From UBA10349 sp003485905 (GTDB lineage Bacteria; Pseudomonadota; Gammaproteobacteria; Arenicellales; Arenicellaceae): a stretch of 64,000 nt of DNA. Of the stretch, positions 36,041 to 45,179 are shown in pieces. The DNA lies in assembly GCA_943787185.1 (NCBI GenBank), contig CALSLL010000002.1, forward strand, positions 620,001 to 684,000. Reading direction: 5' to 3'. Each line of letters starts with the position of its first letter. Positions within the stretch are counted from its first letter, which is position 1. The notes beneath the pieces are model-generated. The model searched no databases. It had not been told where the DNA came from and saw nothing but the letters and a program-made list of their open reading frames with translations. Position numbers and translations under genes: made by a program.

Positions 36041-37222
36041 TTAATGACAAACATTATTTGAAACGGCAATTTTGATGTTTGAAAGCCCACTAATATTGCT
36101 ATTGATTTCTAATACTTCACGGCTCCTGACATCTATTCTTGCGATTCGATTAGTGTTCAAGAGTGCTGTGTAAAGCCGTTTCGAATCTGAAGTTACCAGA
36201 CCACCATCTGGTTGGCTTGTTAGCGTGATCGTTTGCTCTAGAGCTAGTTTTTCTAAATCAACTACGGCAATTTCCTCACTGCTCGCCGACATTACAAAGG
36301 CAACCGTATCCAGCCAGCCGGTGTTTAGTTCGCGCGCGGGCACTCCGGTTTTAATATTGCGTCTTATATCAAGGCTTAGGGCATCCAATACGTAAATAGA
36401 TTCAGCTGCTCGGTGTGGAATTAATACATATCTATTGTCGGCGGTACTAAAAGGACGTACGGGCTCAGAGTCAACTGAGATGATTTTTTTTATCTCAAGT
36501 TTGAGTAGATCTAACACGACGACTGTGTTTTCCGATGTAATCGATAAGAATCCGGTATACCCATCCGCTGAGCGGCTAATAGAGCTAATCTCTGGTTTAA
36601 TTTGGACTGACCCGACTTGATTGTCTTTGCTTTGGGTTGGTTCCGGGAGATCTATTTCAGCAATTACTGATTGTTCAGTTAATGCGACTACCGATATTTT
36701 ACGATCGCGTGGTTCCACGATGAATAGTCGTGATCCATCAACACTAAAAGTTAAATTGACCGCGCTGTCTAGGTCATTAACTTGAAACATCTTCTTACGT
36801 GTTTGCATATCCCACAATGAAACCTGACCTTGATTATTACCAAATGCCATATATTGATCGAGAGGGTGCAGCAAGCCGACATCCGCGGTCATGCCAATAT
36901 CCATTGGAGACAGTGAGCTTTGTGTTTCTAAATCTACCAGACTAATTAAGCTGCTTTCGGAATGGGTCGCTACTAATAGATTGAGAGAGTCAGAAATTAT
37001 AAGGTTATTGGCTACTTGGGTCAGCCCGAGCTCGGCAGCGAGCTCGTCATTTTGGGTGTCAATGACAACTATGCGCGGTTCGATTTTGCTTGGAATAAAG
37101 GCGTATCGACTTCCAGCAGCAATCGAATCGCTATCGAATAATCCAAATAATGCCCAGCTCGATGAGGTAGCAACGGTGCTTGCTAAAAGTACAAGGGCAC
37201 AAAGTGATTTTCTAATCTGCAT
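36041..37222 (-). CDS. Exported seven-bladed type beta-propeller protein (YVTN/WD40-like)
   Basis: A 393-residue secreted protein. The signal peptide is MQIRKSLCALVLLASTVATS with a cut near SSWA. The mature part is built of repeats of about 40 residues of the YVTN/cytochrome cd1-like type: RIVVIDTQNDELAAELG, LISLVDLETQSS, VSLWDMQTRKKMFQV, ISVVALTEQSV, VVVLDLLKLEIKK, IYVLDALSLDIRR, IAVVDLEKLALEQ and IARIDVRSREVLE. No CxxCH is present, so it is not a cytochrome. It lies between a CcdA-like gene (six bases upstream) and the SCO gene. It probably binds a protein partner or metal in the periplasm; the role is not known. Confidence 0.85.
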   Translation of the reverse strand: MQIRKSLCALVLLASTVATSSSWALFGLFDSDSIAAGSRYAFIPSKIEPRIVVIDTQNDELAAELGLTQVANNLIISDSLNLLVATHSESSLISLVDLETQSSLSPMDIGMTADVGLLHPLDQYMAFGNNQGQVSLWDMQTRKKMFQVNDLDSAVNLTFSVDGSRLFIVEPRDRKISVVALTEQSVIAEIDLPEPTQSKDNQVGSVQIKPEISSISRSADGYTGFLSITSENTVVVLDLLKLEIKKIISVDSEPVRPFSTADNRYVLIPHRAAESIYVLDALSLDIRRNIKTGVPARELNTGWLDTVAFVMSASSEEIAVVDLEKLALEQTITLTSQPDGGLVTSDSKRLYTALLNTNRIARIDVRSREVLEINSNISGLSNIKIAVSNNVCH

Positions 37223-37228
37223 TTAGCC

Positions 37229-38608
37229 TTAGTTGAGTCCTAGATAAGGGTAAATAGCATCGCTGACAACGTGGAATTTGTCGGTAATCAATAAGATGCC
37301 AAAGGCTATAAATACTAGTGCGCTCAAGGTGCCGATGGAGCGGGTATGTTTGGCAACAAATTCGAATAACGATTTCATTCGCGTGAAGAAAATAGCCGAT
37401 AGAAGAAAAGGAATTGCAACTCCTGCAGCAAAAATCCCCATAACTGTGGCACCTGCGGAAACGCTGCCAAGTGCTCCGACGTATATAAATAATGTGCCGA
37501 TAATCGCACCACCAAAACACGACATACAACCTAAGCTAAACGCTATGGCCGTGATTACGGTACCCAGTACTCCTTTGGATTCGGCATTCTCGATAATACT
37601 GGCACCAGGCAGGTTACAAACCAGTGGCGCTCGCGATCGAATGGCTAGCCATAATCCAAAGGTGATAACTATAATGCCTGAGACGATGCCGACTGGACGA
37701 GTGTAAGTAGCGAAGAAAATCTGAGCCTCTTTACCCGCGTAACCTACCAACGCACCAAAAGCGATGAATAGGGCGACGTATCCAGCAACGAAGCAACTGG
37801 CCGCAAATAATACTTTTTTACGTACCTCGGGAGTTATTGTGCCACTGCTAGTAACTTCTTTGGCGCTCATTCCTCCAAGTGTGGCGAAAAATAGCAGTAC
37901 AAGTTGAATCAGGCAGGGGGTGAGAACAGATGACAGAAGACCTGCGGAAAGTGACATGACCATCGCACTAGTAAATGTATCTCTGGACTTCATATTTTCC
38001 GGAACATTTAATGGTAGCTCCCATACATAATTGGCGATAACGGGTACTACTTCATCGTTTACCACGCGGTCCCGATCCCATGAATGGGTAAGTTCCAAGG
38101 AGGCGCTGGTTGAGCTGGCCTTAATGACCGGTTCACCTTGATCTGTGAATTTTGGAAATTTGATAATTGTACTGCGGTGGTGTTCGACCCACTCGGGGCC
38201 TTCGGCACTGACTGCTTCGTATCTAGAGCCATCAATATCAAGCACGGCTTTGGGCATTCCAAATGGTAGATAACCGGTATGTACATCTTCTGTGATAAAG
38301 AAAATAATATAAAGATCTGGCCGATAGGCTTCAATGGTGCCGCTACGATCTGCAAATTCAAAGTATTCATCTGAAGCGTAAAGTCCTTGCACCTCGATGC
38401 CACCAGGGAAAAATATATATCGACTCAGATACTGAGTGATCATATTTTGCTGCATATACCGTTCGCTGCGTACCTCTTCACCAGTGTCAAATAACATACC
38501 CTTACCATCAAAGTAGTAAGGGAAGACTAGCCAAGAAAAAGCAAGTGCCGCTAACATGGCAGCGCTTACGATCGTTATGCTTAGACTTTTAGTTTGCGAT
38601 AATTGCAT
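37229..38608 (-). CDS. CcdA/DsbD-like thiol transporter with large periplasmic N-terminal domain
   Basis: The 459-residue protein starts with one membrane segment (about 10-30) and a periplasmic domain of about 180 residues that I do not recognise. Six membrane segments of CcdA/DsbD beta type follow from about residue 215. A redox Cys lies in VLTPCLIQLV (Cys232) and a CxxC-like pair in LGCMSCFGG (Cys361, Cys364), the places used to pass electrons from thioredoxin to the periplasm. It is the first gene of an operon with a beta-propeller and a SCO protein. I infer that it keeps the SCO or target cysteines reduced during copper-site or cytochrome assembly. It is not standard DsbD, because the C-terminal thioredoxin domain is absent. 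Confidence 0.85.
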   Translation of the reverse strand: MQLSQTKSLSITIVSAAMLAALAFSWLVFPYYFDGKGMLFDTGEEVRSERYMQQNMITQYLSRYIFFPGGIEVQGLYASDEYFEFADRSGTIEAYRPDLYIIFFITEDVHTGYLPFGMPKAVLDIDGSRYEAVSAEGPEWVEHHRSTIIKFPKFTDQGEPVIKASSTSASLELTHSWDRDRVVNDEVVPVIANYVWELPLNVPENMKSRDTFTSAMVMSLSAGLLSSVLTPCLIQLVLLFFATLGGMSAKEVTSSGTITPEVRKKVLFAASCFVAGYVALFIAFGALVGYAGKEAQIFFATYTRPVGIVSGIIVITFGLWLAIRSRAPLVCNLPGASIIENAESKGVLGTVITAIAFSLGCMSCFGGAIIGTLFIYVGALGSVSAGATVMGIFAAGVAIPFLLSAIFFTRMKSLFEFVAKHTRSIGTLSALVFIAFGILLITDKFHVVSDAIYPYLGLN

Positions 38609-39005
38609 ATGCTTGATTTGTGCTTGTTGTGTGCTTAGTTAACTTCTGTCTCGTTAATTCCAAGTAAATTGATGTACGTATCTAGAGTCGATTTAGGAGC
38701 TTTGGCACATGATAATTGTCTAATCTGTCCGAACAAATTATAACTCTAGTCGATCATATCCGGAAATTGCTAGGCGCCGCACGCAACTTGCACCATTGTA
38801 ACCAGCTTAGTTTTTGAACAACTGCTTCCCTAGAGCTAAGTTTGGCACTTTTAGAGAGTTTTCAATAGCATTAGAAATCGAAAGGTTACTTATTAACATG
38901 TTGGTAGAACTATTCCGGCTGGTACTATCGCCCGAGTTATTGCAGACTTAAATTTTTCGGTAATTTAGCACCACTTACTTGTTTTTCGTTCGAAGGAGCC
39001 CTTAG
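38609..39005. other. 397-base intergenic region with no gene seen
   Basis: The region holds the divergent upstream regions of the CcdA-like gene and the MFS gene. It has no credible open frame, tRNA or terminator. A Shine-Dalgarno (GAAGGAG at 38993-38999) serves the MFS start. No clear promoter or operator could be fixed by eye. Confidence 0.6.
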
Positions 39006-40313
39006 ATGACCAATATTCGATCACTGATCGATAGCAATCCCATTTCCATCACCCAGTTCGGCGTTATCGCTATGTGTGTTTTGATGAACATGCTTGACGG
39101 CATGGATGTAATGGTTATTACTTACTCACAAGCGGGAGTGCGTGGGGATTTGAGTATTCCGGCCGTACAAATGGGTTTTGTGTTTAGTGCCGCTTTGATT
39201 GGCATGGCCTTCGGTGGATTATTTATAGCACCGATTGCAGACATCATCGGCCGCCGAAAGGTGATGTTGGGTGCAATTTTAGTAATGGGTGTCGGTGTGT
39301 CCATTACCGCTTATGTCGAAACATTTCAGCAATTAGTTAGTTTACGGTTTCTATCGGGTTTAGGCATCGGGGCTATGTTAGCTAGTACGGTTACTCTTGC
39401 TTCTGAATATGCGCCAGAACGGCAACGTAATTTGGTTTTAGGGGTGGTACTTGCTGGCTATCCCATAGGTGCGACGGTCTCCGGATTTGTCGCGGCCCAA
39501 ATTATACCCGCCCATGGTTGGCGCGCTATGTTTACATTTGCTGGTTTTTGTACGCTTTTTTCATTGCCCATCGCGATCTTTCTTTTAAAGGAGTCTTGGG
39601 AATGGCTAATTAAACGGCAACCAAAATATGCTCTAAAGCGGGTGAATTCTATCGCCGTGAGTATGAATTACCAGGTGCTCAATAAACTGCCGCCGGCGAC
39701 GGCTGCCGGAGAGAAAGCCCCGGTTTCTGAAATGCTTGCAGGGTTATTGGGGAGTAAACGACGAGGAACAACGATTAAATTATGGAGTGCTTTTTTTCTG
39801 GGTTTTGCTACTTTGTATTATCTTACAACGTGGATTCCTGGGTTGGCGGAACGCACCGGCATGTCCACAACAATGGCTATCTATGCTGGAACTGTGTTTA
39901 ATTTAGGTGCCATATTTGGAAATACTTCGCAAGGATATAGCTCACAGAAAGTCGGCCTACGTTCTTCAATTATTGGGTTTTATGTCTTTACCGCGGCGTT
40001 AATGGCGGTATTTGGATTTGTGAGTGGTGATTGGACTACATTGATGGTGTTTGGTTTGATTGGTTTCGGTGTCCAGGGCGGATTAGTTGGCCTTTACACT
40101 ATAGCTGCGAGGGTGTACCCGGCTGAAATTCGCAATACTGGAGTGGGTTGGGCAATTGGTCTTGGTCGGGTTGGGGCTATTATCTCGCCGGTTATCGGTG
40201 GAGTACTTGCTGCTAAGGGTATGCCAGCTAATGTGATTATGTTGTTTTTTGCGGTGCCGTTAGTTATCGCCTGTTTTGCCGTTTGGTTGATCAAATCTGC
40301 AGAAATAAACTAG
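39006..40313 (+). CDS. MFS transporter, aromatic acid:H+ symporter type
   Basis: This 435-residue inner-membrane protein has 12 hydrophobic segments. The loop 2-3 signature is in PIADIIGRRKVMLG, and NMLDGMDVMVITYSQ in the first segment resembles the AAHS family (PcaK, BenK, MhpT), where an Asp in helix 1 matters for transport. The RFLSGLGIGAMLAS and WRAMFTFAGF segments fit too. It is not next to the protocatechuate genes (26 kb away) but could import protocatechuate, 4-hydroxybenzoate or a similar acid. The substrate is inferred from family only. The start ATG 39006 has a good Shine-Dalgarno seven bases upstream. Confidence 0.85.
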   Translation: MTNIRSLIDSNPISITQFGVIAMCVLMNMLDGMDVMVITYSQAGVRGDLSIPAVQMGFVFSAALIGMAFGGLFIAPIADIIGRRKVMLGAILVMGVGVSITAYVETFQQLVSLRFLSGLGIGAMLASTVTLASEYAPERQRNLVLGVVLAGYPIGATVSGFVAAQIIPAHGWRAMFTFAGFCTLFSLPIAIFLLKESWEWLIKRQPKYALKRVNSIAVSMNYQVLNKLPPATAAGEKAPVSEMLAGLLGSKRRGTTIKLWSAFFLGFATLYYLTTWIPGLAERTGMSTTMAIYAGTVFNLGAIFGNTSQGYSSQKVGLRSSIIGFYVFTAALMAVFGFVSGDWTTLMVFGLIGFGVQGGLVGLYTIAARVYPAEIRNTGVGWAIGLGRVGAIISPVIGGVLAAKGMPANVIMLFFAVPLVIACFAVWLIKSAEIN

Positions 40314-40371
40314 CGGAAATCATCAACCAATAAAAAGACGTGAGATCATTCATTTTGAGGCGCCTTTTATA

Positions 40372-40399
40372 TTGAATTAGAAATCGATCCTCGTATAAT
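40372..40399 (+). promoter_or_regulatory. Sigma-70 promoter of guaBA giving a leaderless start
   Basis: TTGAAT (40372-40377), a 16-base spacer and a perfect TATAAT (40394-40399). The guaB ATG starts at 40406, seven bases after the -10 box, exactly where transcription should begin. No Shine-Dalgarno is present. Confidence 0.7.
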
Positions 40400-40405
40400 C
40401 CTGCG

Positions 40406-41863
40406 ATGGAACATATCAAACTTGCTCTCACCTTCGATGACGTTCTGCTAGTCCCTGCAGCGTCGTCGGTTTTACCGCGCGATGTCGATCTATCGACTCA
40501 AATAACTCGCGATATTTCTATTAACATTCCGCTGCTTTCTGCCGCGATGGATACCGTTACTGAATCCGGCATGGCTATTTGTTTAGCTCAGGAAGGTGGA
40601 ATGGGTATTGTGCATAGAAATATGTCACCGGAATTACAGGCCGCAGAAGTTGCTCGGGTTAAAAAGTACGAGAGTGGGATTGTTAACGACCCCATCACGT
40701 TAAGCTCCTCCGCTTCAGTGGAAGATGTGATGCAGATTCGCCGTAAATACGGCATTTCGGGAGTACCCGTCGTAGATGGCGGTAAGTTAGTCGGTATAGT
40801 TACCTCGCGTGATTTACGATTTGAGACGCGTATGGATGCGACGGTAAGCAGTGTAATGACACCTAAAAATAAGCTGGTGACCGCACCCGAAGGTACAGAT
40901 ACCGAGCAATTCAAGAAGCTATTGCAAGAACACCGTCTTGAAAAAGTGCTTATTGTGAGGGATGACTTTAGTTTGGCCGGAATGGTCACGGTTAAAGATA
41001 TCGAAAAATCACGTAAATACCCGCTCGCATGTAAGGATTCTGAGGGCCGGCTGCGGGTTGGCGCTGCGGTAGGTGTAGGGGCTGATACCGACGAGCGTGT
41101 AGAAAGATTAGCTGAGGCTGGTGTGGATGTAATTGTTGTTGATACAGCTCACGGACATAGCATTGGGGTTCTGGAACGAGTTGAGTGGGTGAAAAAGAAA
41201 TTTCCACAAGTGCAGGTGATTGGTGGAAATATTGCTACAGCCATTGCGGCAAAGGATTTGGTGTCTGCGGGCGCGGATGCTGTAAAAGTTGGCATTGGAC
41301 CTGGTTCTATATGTACTACCAGAATGGTTGCTGGTGTCGGCGTACCGCAAATTACGGCTATATACGATGTGGCAAACGCGTTGGCAAAGTCCGGTGTTCC
41401 GTTAATTGCTGATGGCGGGCTGCGATTTTCTGGTGATATAGCGAAGGCGTTGGCGGTAGGCGCAAATGCAGTTATGGTCGGCGGTTTGCTGGCGGGAACT
41501 GATGAAGCTCCCGGCGAAATTGAATTATATCAGGGGCGTTCTTATAAAGCCTATCGAGGTATGGGTTCATTAGGCGCTATGGGACAGGGCTCGAAAGATC
41601 GTTATTTTCAAGAGGGCGTTGAGTCCGTAGATAAGCTTGTTCCTGAGGGTATTGAGGGTCGGGTTCCTTATAAGGGTCCGACAATTAATATTGTGCATCA
41701 ATTAATGGGTGGCTTGCGGGCGAGCATGGGTTATACCGGAAGTGAAAATCTCGCCAAACTAAGAAAGGCGGAGTTTGTGCAGATTACCAGCGCAGGTATA
41801 CACGAAAGCCATGTGCACGATGTTTCTATAACCAAGGAAGCACCTAATTACCAACGCAGTTAG
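40406..41863 (+). CDS. guaB: Inosine-5'-monophosphate dehydrogenase
   Basis: IMPDH oxidises IMP to XMP with NAD, the branch point to guanine nucleotides. The 485-residue protein begins MEHIKLALTFDDVLLVPAAS. Two CBS domains lie at about 90-205, and the catalytic loop has GIGPGSICTTRMVAGVGVPQ with the active Cys. The MVGGLLAGTDEAPGE and YRGMGSLGAM elements follow. It is nine bases ahead of guaA. The start is fixed by the conserved N-terminus. The promoter position suggests a leaderless mRNA. Confidence 0.98.
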   Translation: MEHIKLALTFDDVLLVPAASSVLPRDVDLSTQITRDISINIPLLSAAMDTVTESGMAICLAQEGGMGIVHRNMSPELQAAEVARVKKYESGIVNDPITLSSSASVEDVMQIRRKYGISGVPVVDGGKLVGIVTSRDLRFETRMDATVSSVMTPKNKLVTAPEGTDTEQFKKLLQEHRLEKVLIVRDDFSLAGMVTVKDIEKSRKYPLACKDSEGRLRVGAAVGVGADTDERVERLAEAGVDVIVVDTAHGHSIGVLERVEWVKKKFPQVQVIGGNIATAIAAKDLVSAGADAVKVGIGPGSICTTRMVAGVGVPQITAIYDVANALAKSGVPLIADGGLRFSGDIAKALAVGANAVMVGGLLAGTDEAPGEIELYQGRSYKAYRGMGSLGAMGQGSKDRYFQEGVESVDKLVPEGIEGRVPYKGPTINIVHQLMGGLRASMGYTGSENLAKLRKAEFVQITSAGIHESHVHDVSITKEAPNYQRS

Positions 41864-41872
41864 GCCAAACAA

Positions 41873-43441
41873 ATGACTAGTGTCATGCAAAACGATCCGC
41901 ATAAGGATCGAATCCTGATATTGGATTTCGGTTCCCAATATACCCAACTAATTGCGCGTCGCGTACGCGAACTTGGAGTGTATTGTGAGCTTTGGGCTTA
42001 CGATCATACAGTTGAAGAAATTACGGAGTTTGCGCCTGCGGGAATAATTTTGTCGGGAGGCCCAAACTCGATGACAGAGGGCACCACACCGCGAGCACCA
42101 CAAGGGTTGTTCGATATGGGGCTACCTGTTCTAGGTATATGTTATGGCATGCAATGTATGGCCGGGATGCTTGGCGGAGAAGTAGAGACTTCAGATGAGC
42201 GAGAGTATGGTTATGCCAAAGTGGACGTATTTGACGACGGAAATGGGAAAGGAATTCTTGAACTGGGTGAATTAGAAGTCTGGATGAGTCACGGTGATCG
42301 GGTTAGCAAACTACCCGCAGGGTTTGAGGTGGTGGGTCGTTCCCAGAATGCACCACTAGCAGCGATCGCTGATACTAAACGCCAATTTTATGGCCTGCAG
42401 TTTCATCCGGAAGTCACTCACACACAACAAGGCGACAAGGTGCTTGGACGCTTTGTGCACGATATATGTGGCTGTGCGGACGACTGGAATGCCGGTAACA
42501 TTATCGATGCCTCCATCGCAAATGTGCGTGAGCAGGTCGGAAGTGATCATGTGATTCTTGGCTTGTCTGGCGGCGTCGATTCTTCAGTTGTCGCGGCGAT
42601 GTTACATAAAGCAATTGGCAACCAGTTGACCTGTATTTTTGTAGACAACGGATTGTTACGCCTGAACGAAGGCGATCAAGTAATGGAAACTTTTGCAGAG
42701 CACATGGGTGTAAAGGTAATCCGCATCGATGCCGAAGATCGCTTCCTATCGGCACTCGCGGGGGTTTCAGACCCTGAACGCAAACGTAAAATTATTGGCG
42801 GTGTGTTTGTCGATATTTTCGAGGAAGAATCCAAGAAAATAAAATCTGCTAAGTGGTTGGCCCAAGGCACTATTTATCCGGATGTTATTGAATCTGCGGC
42901 GTCACGTACCGGCAAAGCCGAGGTTATTAAATCGCATCATAATGTAGGTGGCTTACCCGATGATATGGAACTTCAATTACTTGAGCCACTACGAGAGCTG
43001 TTCAAGGATGAAGTGCGTAAAATTGGAGTCGAACTCGGTTTGCACGAGAAAATGGTTTATCGGCATCCATTCCCCGGACCTGGATTAGGCGTTCGTATAT
43101 TGGGCGAAGTAAAGAAAGAATACGCTGACGTATTGCGAGAGGCTGATGCGATTTTTATGGAGGAGCTTTATGCGAACGATTGGTATCAAAAAACTTCACA
43201 GGCATTTGCAGTGTTCTTGCCGGTCAAATCTGTAGGTGTCGTCGGTGACCAACGCGCTTACGAGTGGGTAGTCTCATTACGCGCTGTGGAAACCATAGAT
43301 TTTATGACCGCTACCTGGGCCCATATACCCTACGCACTCTTAGGCCATATATCTAACCGAATCATTAATGAGGTTCGGGGTATATCCCGAGTGGTATACG
43401 ACATCTCAGGGAAACCTCCTGCGACTATTGAGTGGGAATAG
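41873..43441 (+). CDS. guaA: GMP synthase (glutamine-hydrolysing)
   Basis: GMP synthase aminates XMP using glutamine and ATP. The 522-residue protein has the class I amidotransferase domain with the nucleophile in GICYGMQCM near residue 90 and His-Glu in FHPEVTHT near 180. The ATP-pyrophosphatase domain has the PP-loop LSGGVDSSV near 232, and the C-terminal dimerisation domain has YRHPFPGPGLGVRILGE and ends RVVYDISGKPPATIEWE. It forms an operon with guaB. The start ATG 41873 lies just after the guaB stop. Confidence 0.98.
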   Translation: MTSVMQNDPHKDRILILDFGSQYTQLIARRVRELGVYCELWAYDHTVEEITEFAPAGIILSGGPNSMTEGTTPRAPQGLFDMGLPVLGICYGMQCMAGMLGGEVETSDEREYGYAKVDVFDDGNGKGILELGELEVWMSHGDRVSKLPAGFEVVGRSQNAPLAAIADTKRQFYGLQFHPEVTHTQQGDKVLGRFVHDICGCADDWNAGNIIDASIANVREQVGSDHVILGLSGGVDSSVVAAMLHKAIGNQLTCIFVDNGLLRLNEGDQVMETFAEHMGVKVIRIDAEDRFLSALAGVSDPERKRKIIGGVFVDIFEEESKKIKSAKWLAQGTIYPDVIESAASRTGKAEVIKSHHNVGGLPDDMELQLLEPLRELFKDEVRKIGVELGLHEKMVYRHPFPGPGLGVRILGEVKKEYADVLREADAIFMEELYANDWYQKTSQAFAVFLPVKSVGVVGDQRAYEWVVSLRAVETIDFMTATWAHIPYALLGHISNRIINEVRGISRVVYDISGKPPATIEWE

Positions 43442-43511
43442 GAATCAACGGAATCCGATTTTTCGGAAATGCTAACCACGTATAGCCACTAGGTTTGATA
43501 TAGCTACCAGC

Positions 43512-43982
43512 ATGAGCGATTTGAAGGTTGATACACGTTGGATGCACAAAGCGCTTGAGCTAGCTCAAGAAGCCGCTAGTTCGGGAGAAGTGCCAGTCGG
43601 TGCGGTACTGGTATGCGACGATTTAATGTTAGGTGAGGGCTCTAACGCGTCAATAATTAGAAAAGACGCTACTGCCCATGCAGAGATTCAAGCCTTGCGT
43701 GCTGCTGGGCAGCAGCGCGCTAACTATCGCCTGCCTGGGACTACGCTTTATGTGACTCTGGAGCCATGTGCGATGTGTGCGGGAGCGATTATTCATGCGC
43801 GTGTTGAGCGGGTAGTGATAGGAGCGAGTGATCCACGTACTGGGGCAGCAGGCAGTATTATGAATATTTTGCAGCATGACGACTTAAATCATAAGTGTGA
43901 AGTTACCATGGGTATATTAGAAGATGAATGCTCAGCCATGCTTCGAAATTTTTTTCGAACCAAGCGGATTGATGCCAAATGA
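43512..43982 (+). CDS. tadA: tRNA-specific adenosine deaminase
   Basis: TadA converts A34 to inosine in tRNA-Arg(ACG) and is essential. The 156-residue protein has the zinc deaminase motifs: HAEIQALRAAG with the catalytic Glu near residue 58, and PCAMCAGAIIHAR near 89. It lies 70 bases after guaA on the same strand. Its TGA overlaps the ATG of the carboxypeptidase gene by four bases (ATGA), so the two are translationally coupled. Confidence 0.97.
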   Translation: MSDLKVDTRWMHKALELAQEAASSGEVPVGAVLVCDDLMLGEGSNASIIRKDATAHAEIQALRAAGQQRANYRLPGTTLYVTLEPCAMCAGAIIHARVERVVIGASDPRTGAAGSIMNILQHDDLNHKCEVTMGILEDECSAMLRNFFRTKRIDAK

Positions 43983-45124
43983 TTCGGGTTTCTAGTCAAT
44001 TCGACAGCGGAAATATTGTAGTTCTGGACGGCAGCAATCCGGGTGATATTCAGCTTGAAATTAGCAAAGATAATAAATCGGACTTTTACCAGTGGTTCTA
44101 TTTTCGTGTCACAGGCGCAAAAGGTGAGCTGTGTCGTTTTAAGATTGTTAATGCTGGGGGAGCGGCGTATCCAAGTGGTTGGGAAAATTATCAAGCTGTT
44201 TGTTCCTCTGACGGAAGGCTCTGGAAGAGGATTGAAACCAAGTATGTGGAAGGTGTGCTTGAATTCACCTGCAAGCCCGATAGTGATGCCGTTTATATAG
44301 CGTACTTTGCCCCTTATTCGCAGGAGCGGCATGCAAATTTGATTAGCCGTATGCTTCAAACTGAAAATGTTCGGCTTGAAGTGTTGGGTAAAACGATCGA
44401 CGGACGGGATATGGATCTTTTACATATTGGCGAGCCGGGTCCTAGTAAGTTAAATATTTGGACAATTGCCCGTCAACACCCCGGTGAAACGATGGCTCAA
44501 TGGTGGATGGAAGGTTTTTTGACGCAATTAATAGATGAGAATAGCAATGCTGCTAAGGGTTTACTCGAGAGGGCAGTAGTACACGTAATGCCAAATATGA
44601 ATCCAGATGGCAGCTTTCGCGGCCATCTGCGGACCAACGCTGTCGGTTCCAACCTAAATCGAGAGTGGTTGGAACCTAGTATGAAGCGCAGTCCGGAAGT
44701 CTATTTGACCCGTGAGAAAATGTATTCGGTTGGCGTAGATTTTTGCCTTAATGTCCATGGAGATGAGGCGCTACACTATAACTTTATTGCGGGTACTGAA
44801 GGCGTGCCGAGCTGGAATGGTCAGCGACAAGCAAAACTGGAAAGATTTAAACAGTTGTTAAAGATATATAGCCCCGACTTCCAAACCGATTACGGTTATC
44901 CACCAAATAAAGCAGGTGCGGCAAATATGTCTTTTTGCAGCAATTACATTGCCGAAAACTTTGGTTGCCCTGCGATGACACTAGAAATGCCCTTCAAGGA
45001 TAGTACGATTACGCCGGAGCCAGAGTTTGGATGGTCACCAGGTCGAGCCAGCGAATTAGGTAAGAGCTGTGTTTTAGCAATTGCCGATTTTTATGTAGAA
45101 CAATTCGGCACTATTAATAATTAG
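43979..45124 (+). CDS. M14 family zinc carboxypeptidase, cytosolic carboxypeptidase-like
   Basis: A 381-residue soluble protein without a signal peptide. The N-terminal beta domain (residues 1-125, LEISKDNKSDFYQWFYFRV) and the M14 catalytic domain match bacterial relatives of eukaryotic cytosolic carboxypeptidases (CCP/AGBL). Zinc ligands are in ARQHPGETMAQWWMEG (HxxE) near residue 165 and in LNVHGDE near 258; the catalytic Glu is probably in MTLEMPFKD near 340, and NPDGSFRGHLRTNAVGSNLN is the substrate-binding part. Eukaryotic relatives remove glutamates from tubulin; bacterial substrates are largely unknown. Overlap with tadA by four bases suggests coupling, without an evident functional link. 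Confidence 0.88.
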   Translation: MIRVSSQFDSGNIVVLDGSNPGDIQLEISKDNKSDFYQWFYFRVTGAKGELCRFKIVNAGGAAYPSGWENYQAVCSSDGRLWKRIETKYVEGVLEFTCKPDSDAVYIAYFAPYSQERHANLISRMLQTENVRLEVLGKTIDGRDMDLLHIGEPGPSKLNIWTIARQHPGETMAQWWMEGFLTQLIDENSNAAKGLLERAVVHVMPNMNPDGSFRGHLRTNAVGSNLNREWLEPSMKRSPEVYLTREKMYSVGVDFCLNVHGDEALHYNFIAGTEGVPSWNGQRQAKLERFKQLLKIYSPDFQTDYGYPPNKAGAANMSFCSNYIAENFGCPAMTLEMPFKDSTITPEPEFGWSPGRASELGKSCVLAIADFYVEQFGTINN

Positions 45125-45179
45125 TTGGTATATTCATGCCGCCACATATTTTACCCATCTAGAGTTTGGAATTAATTTT

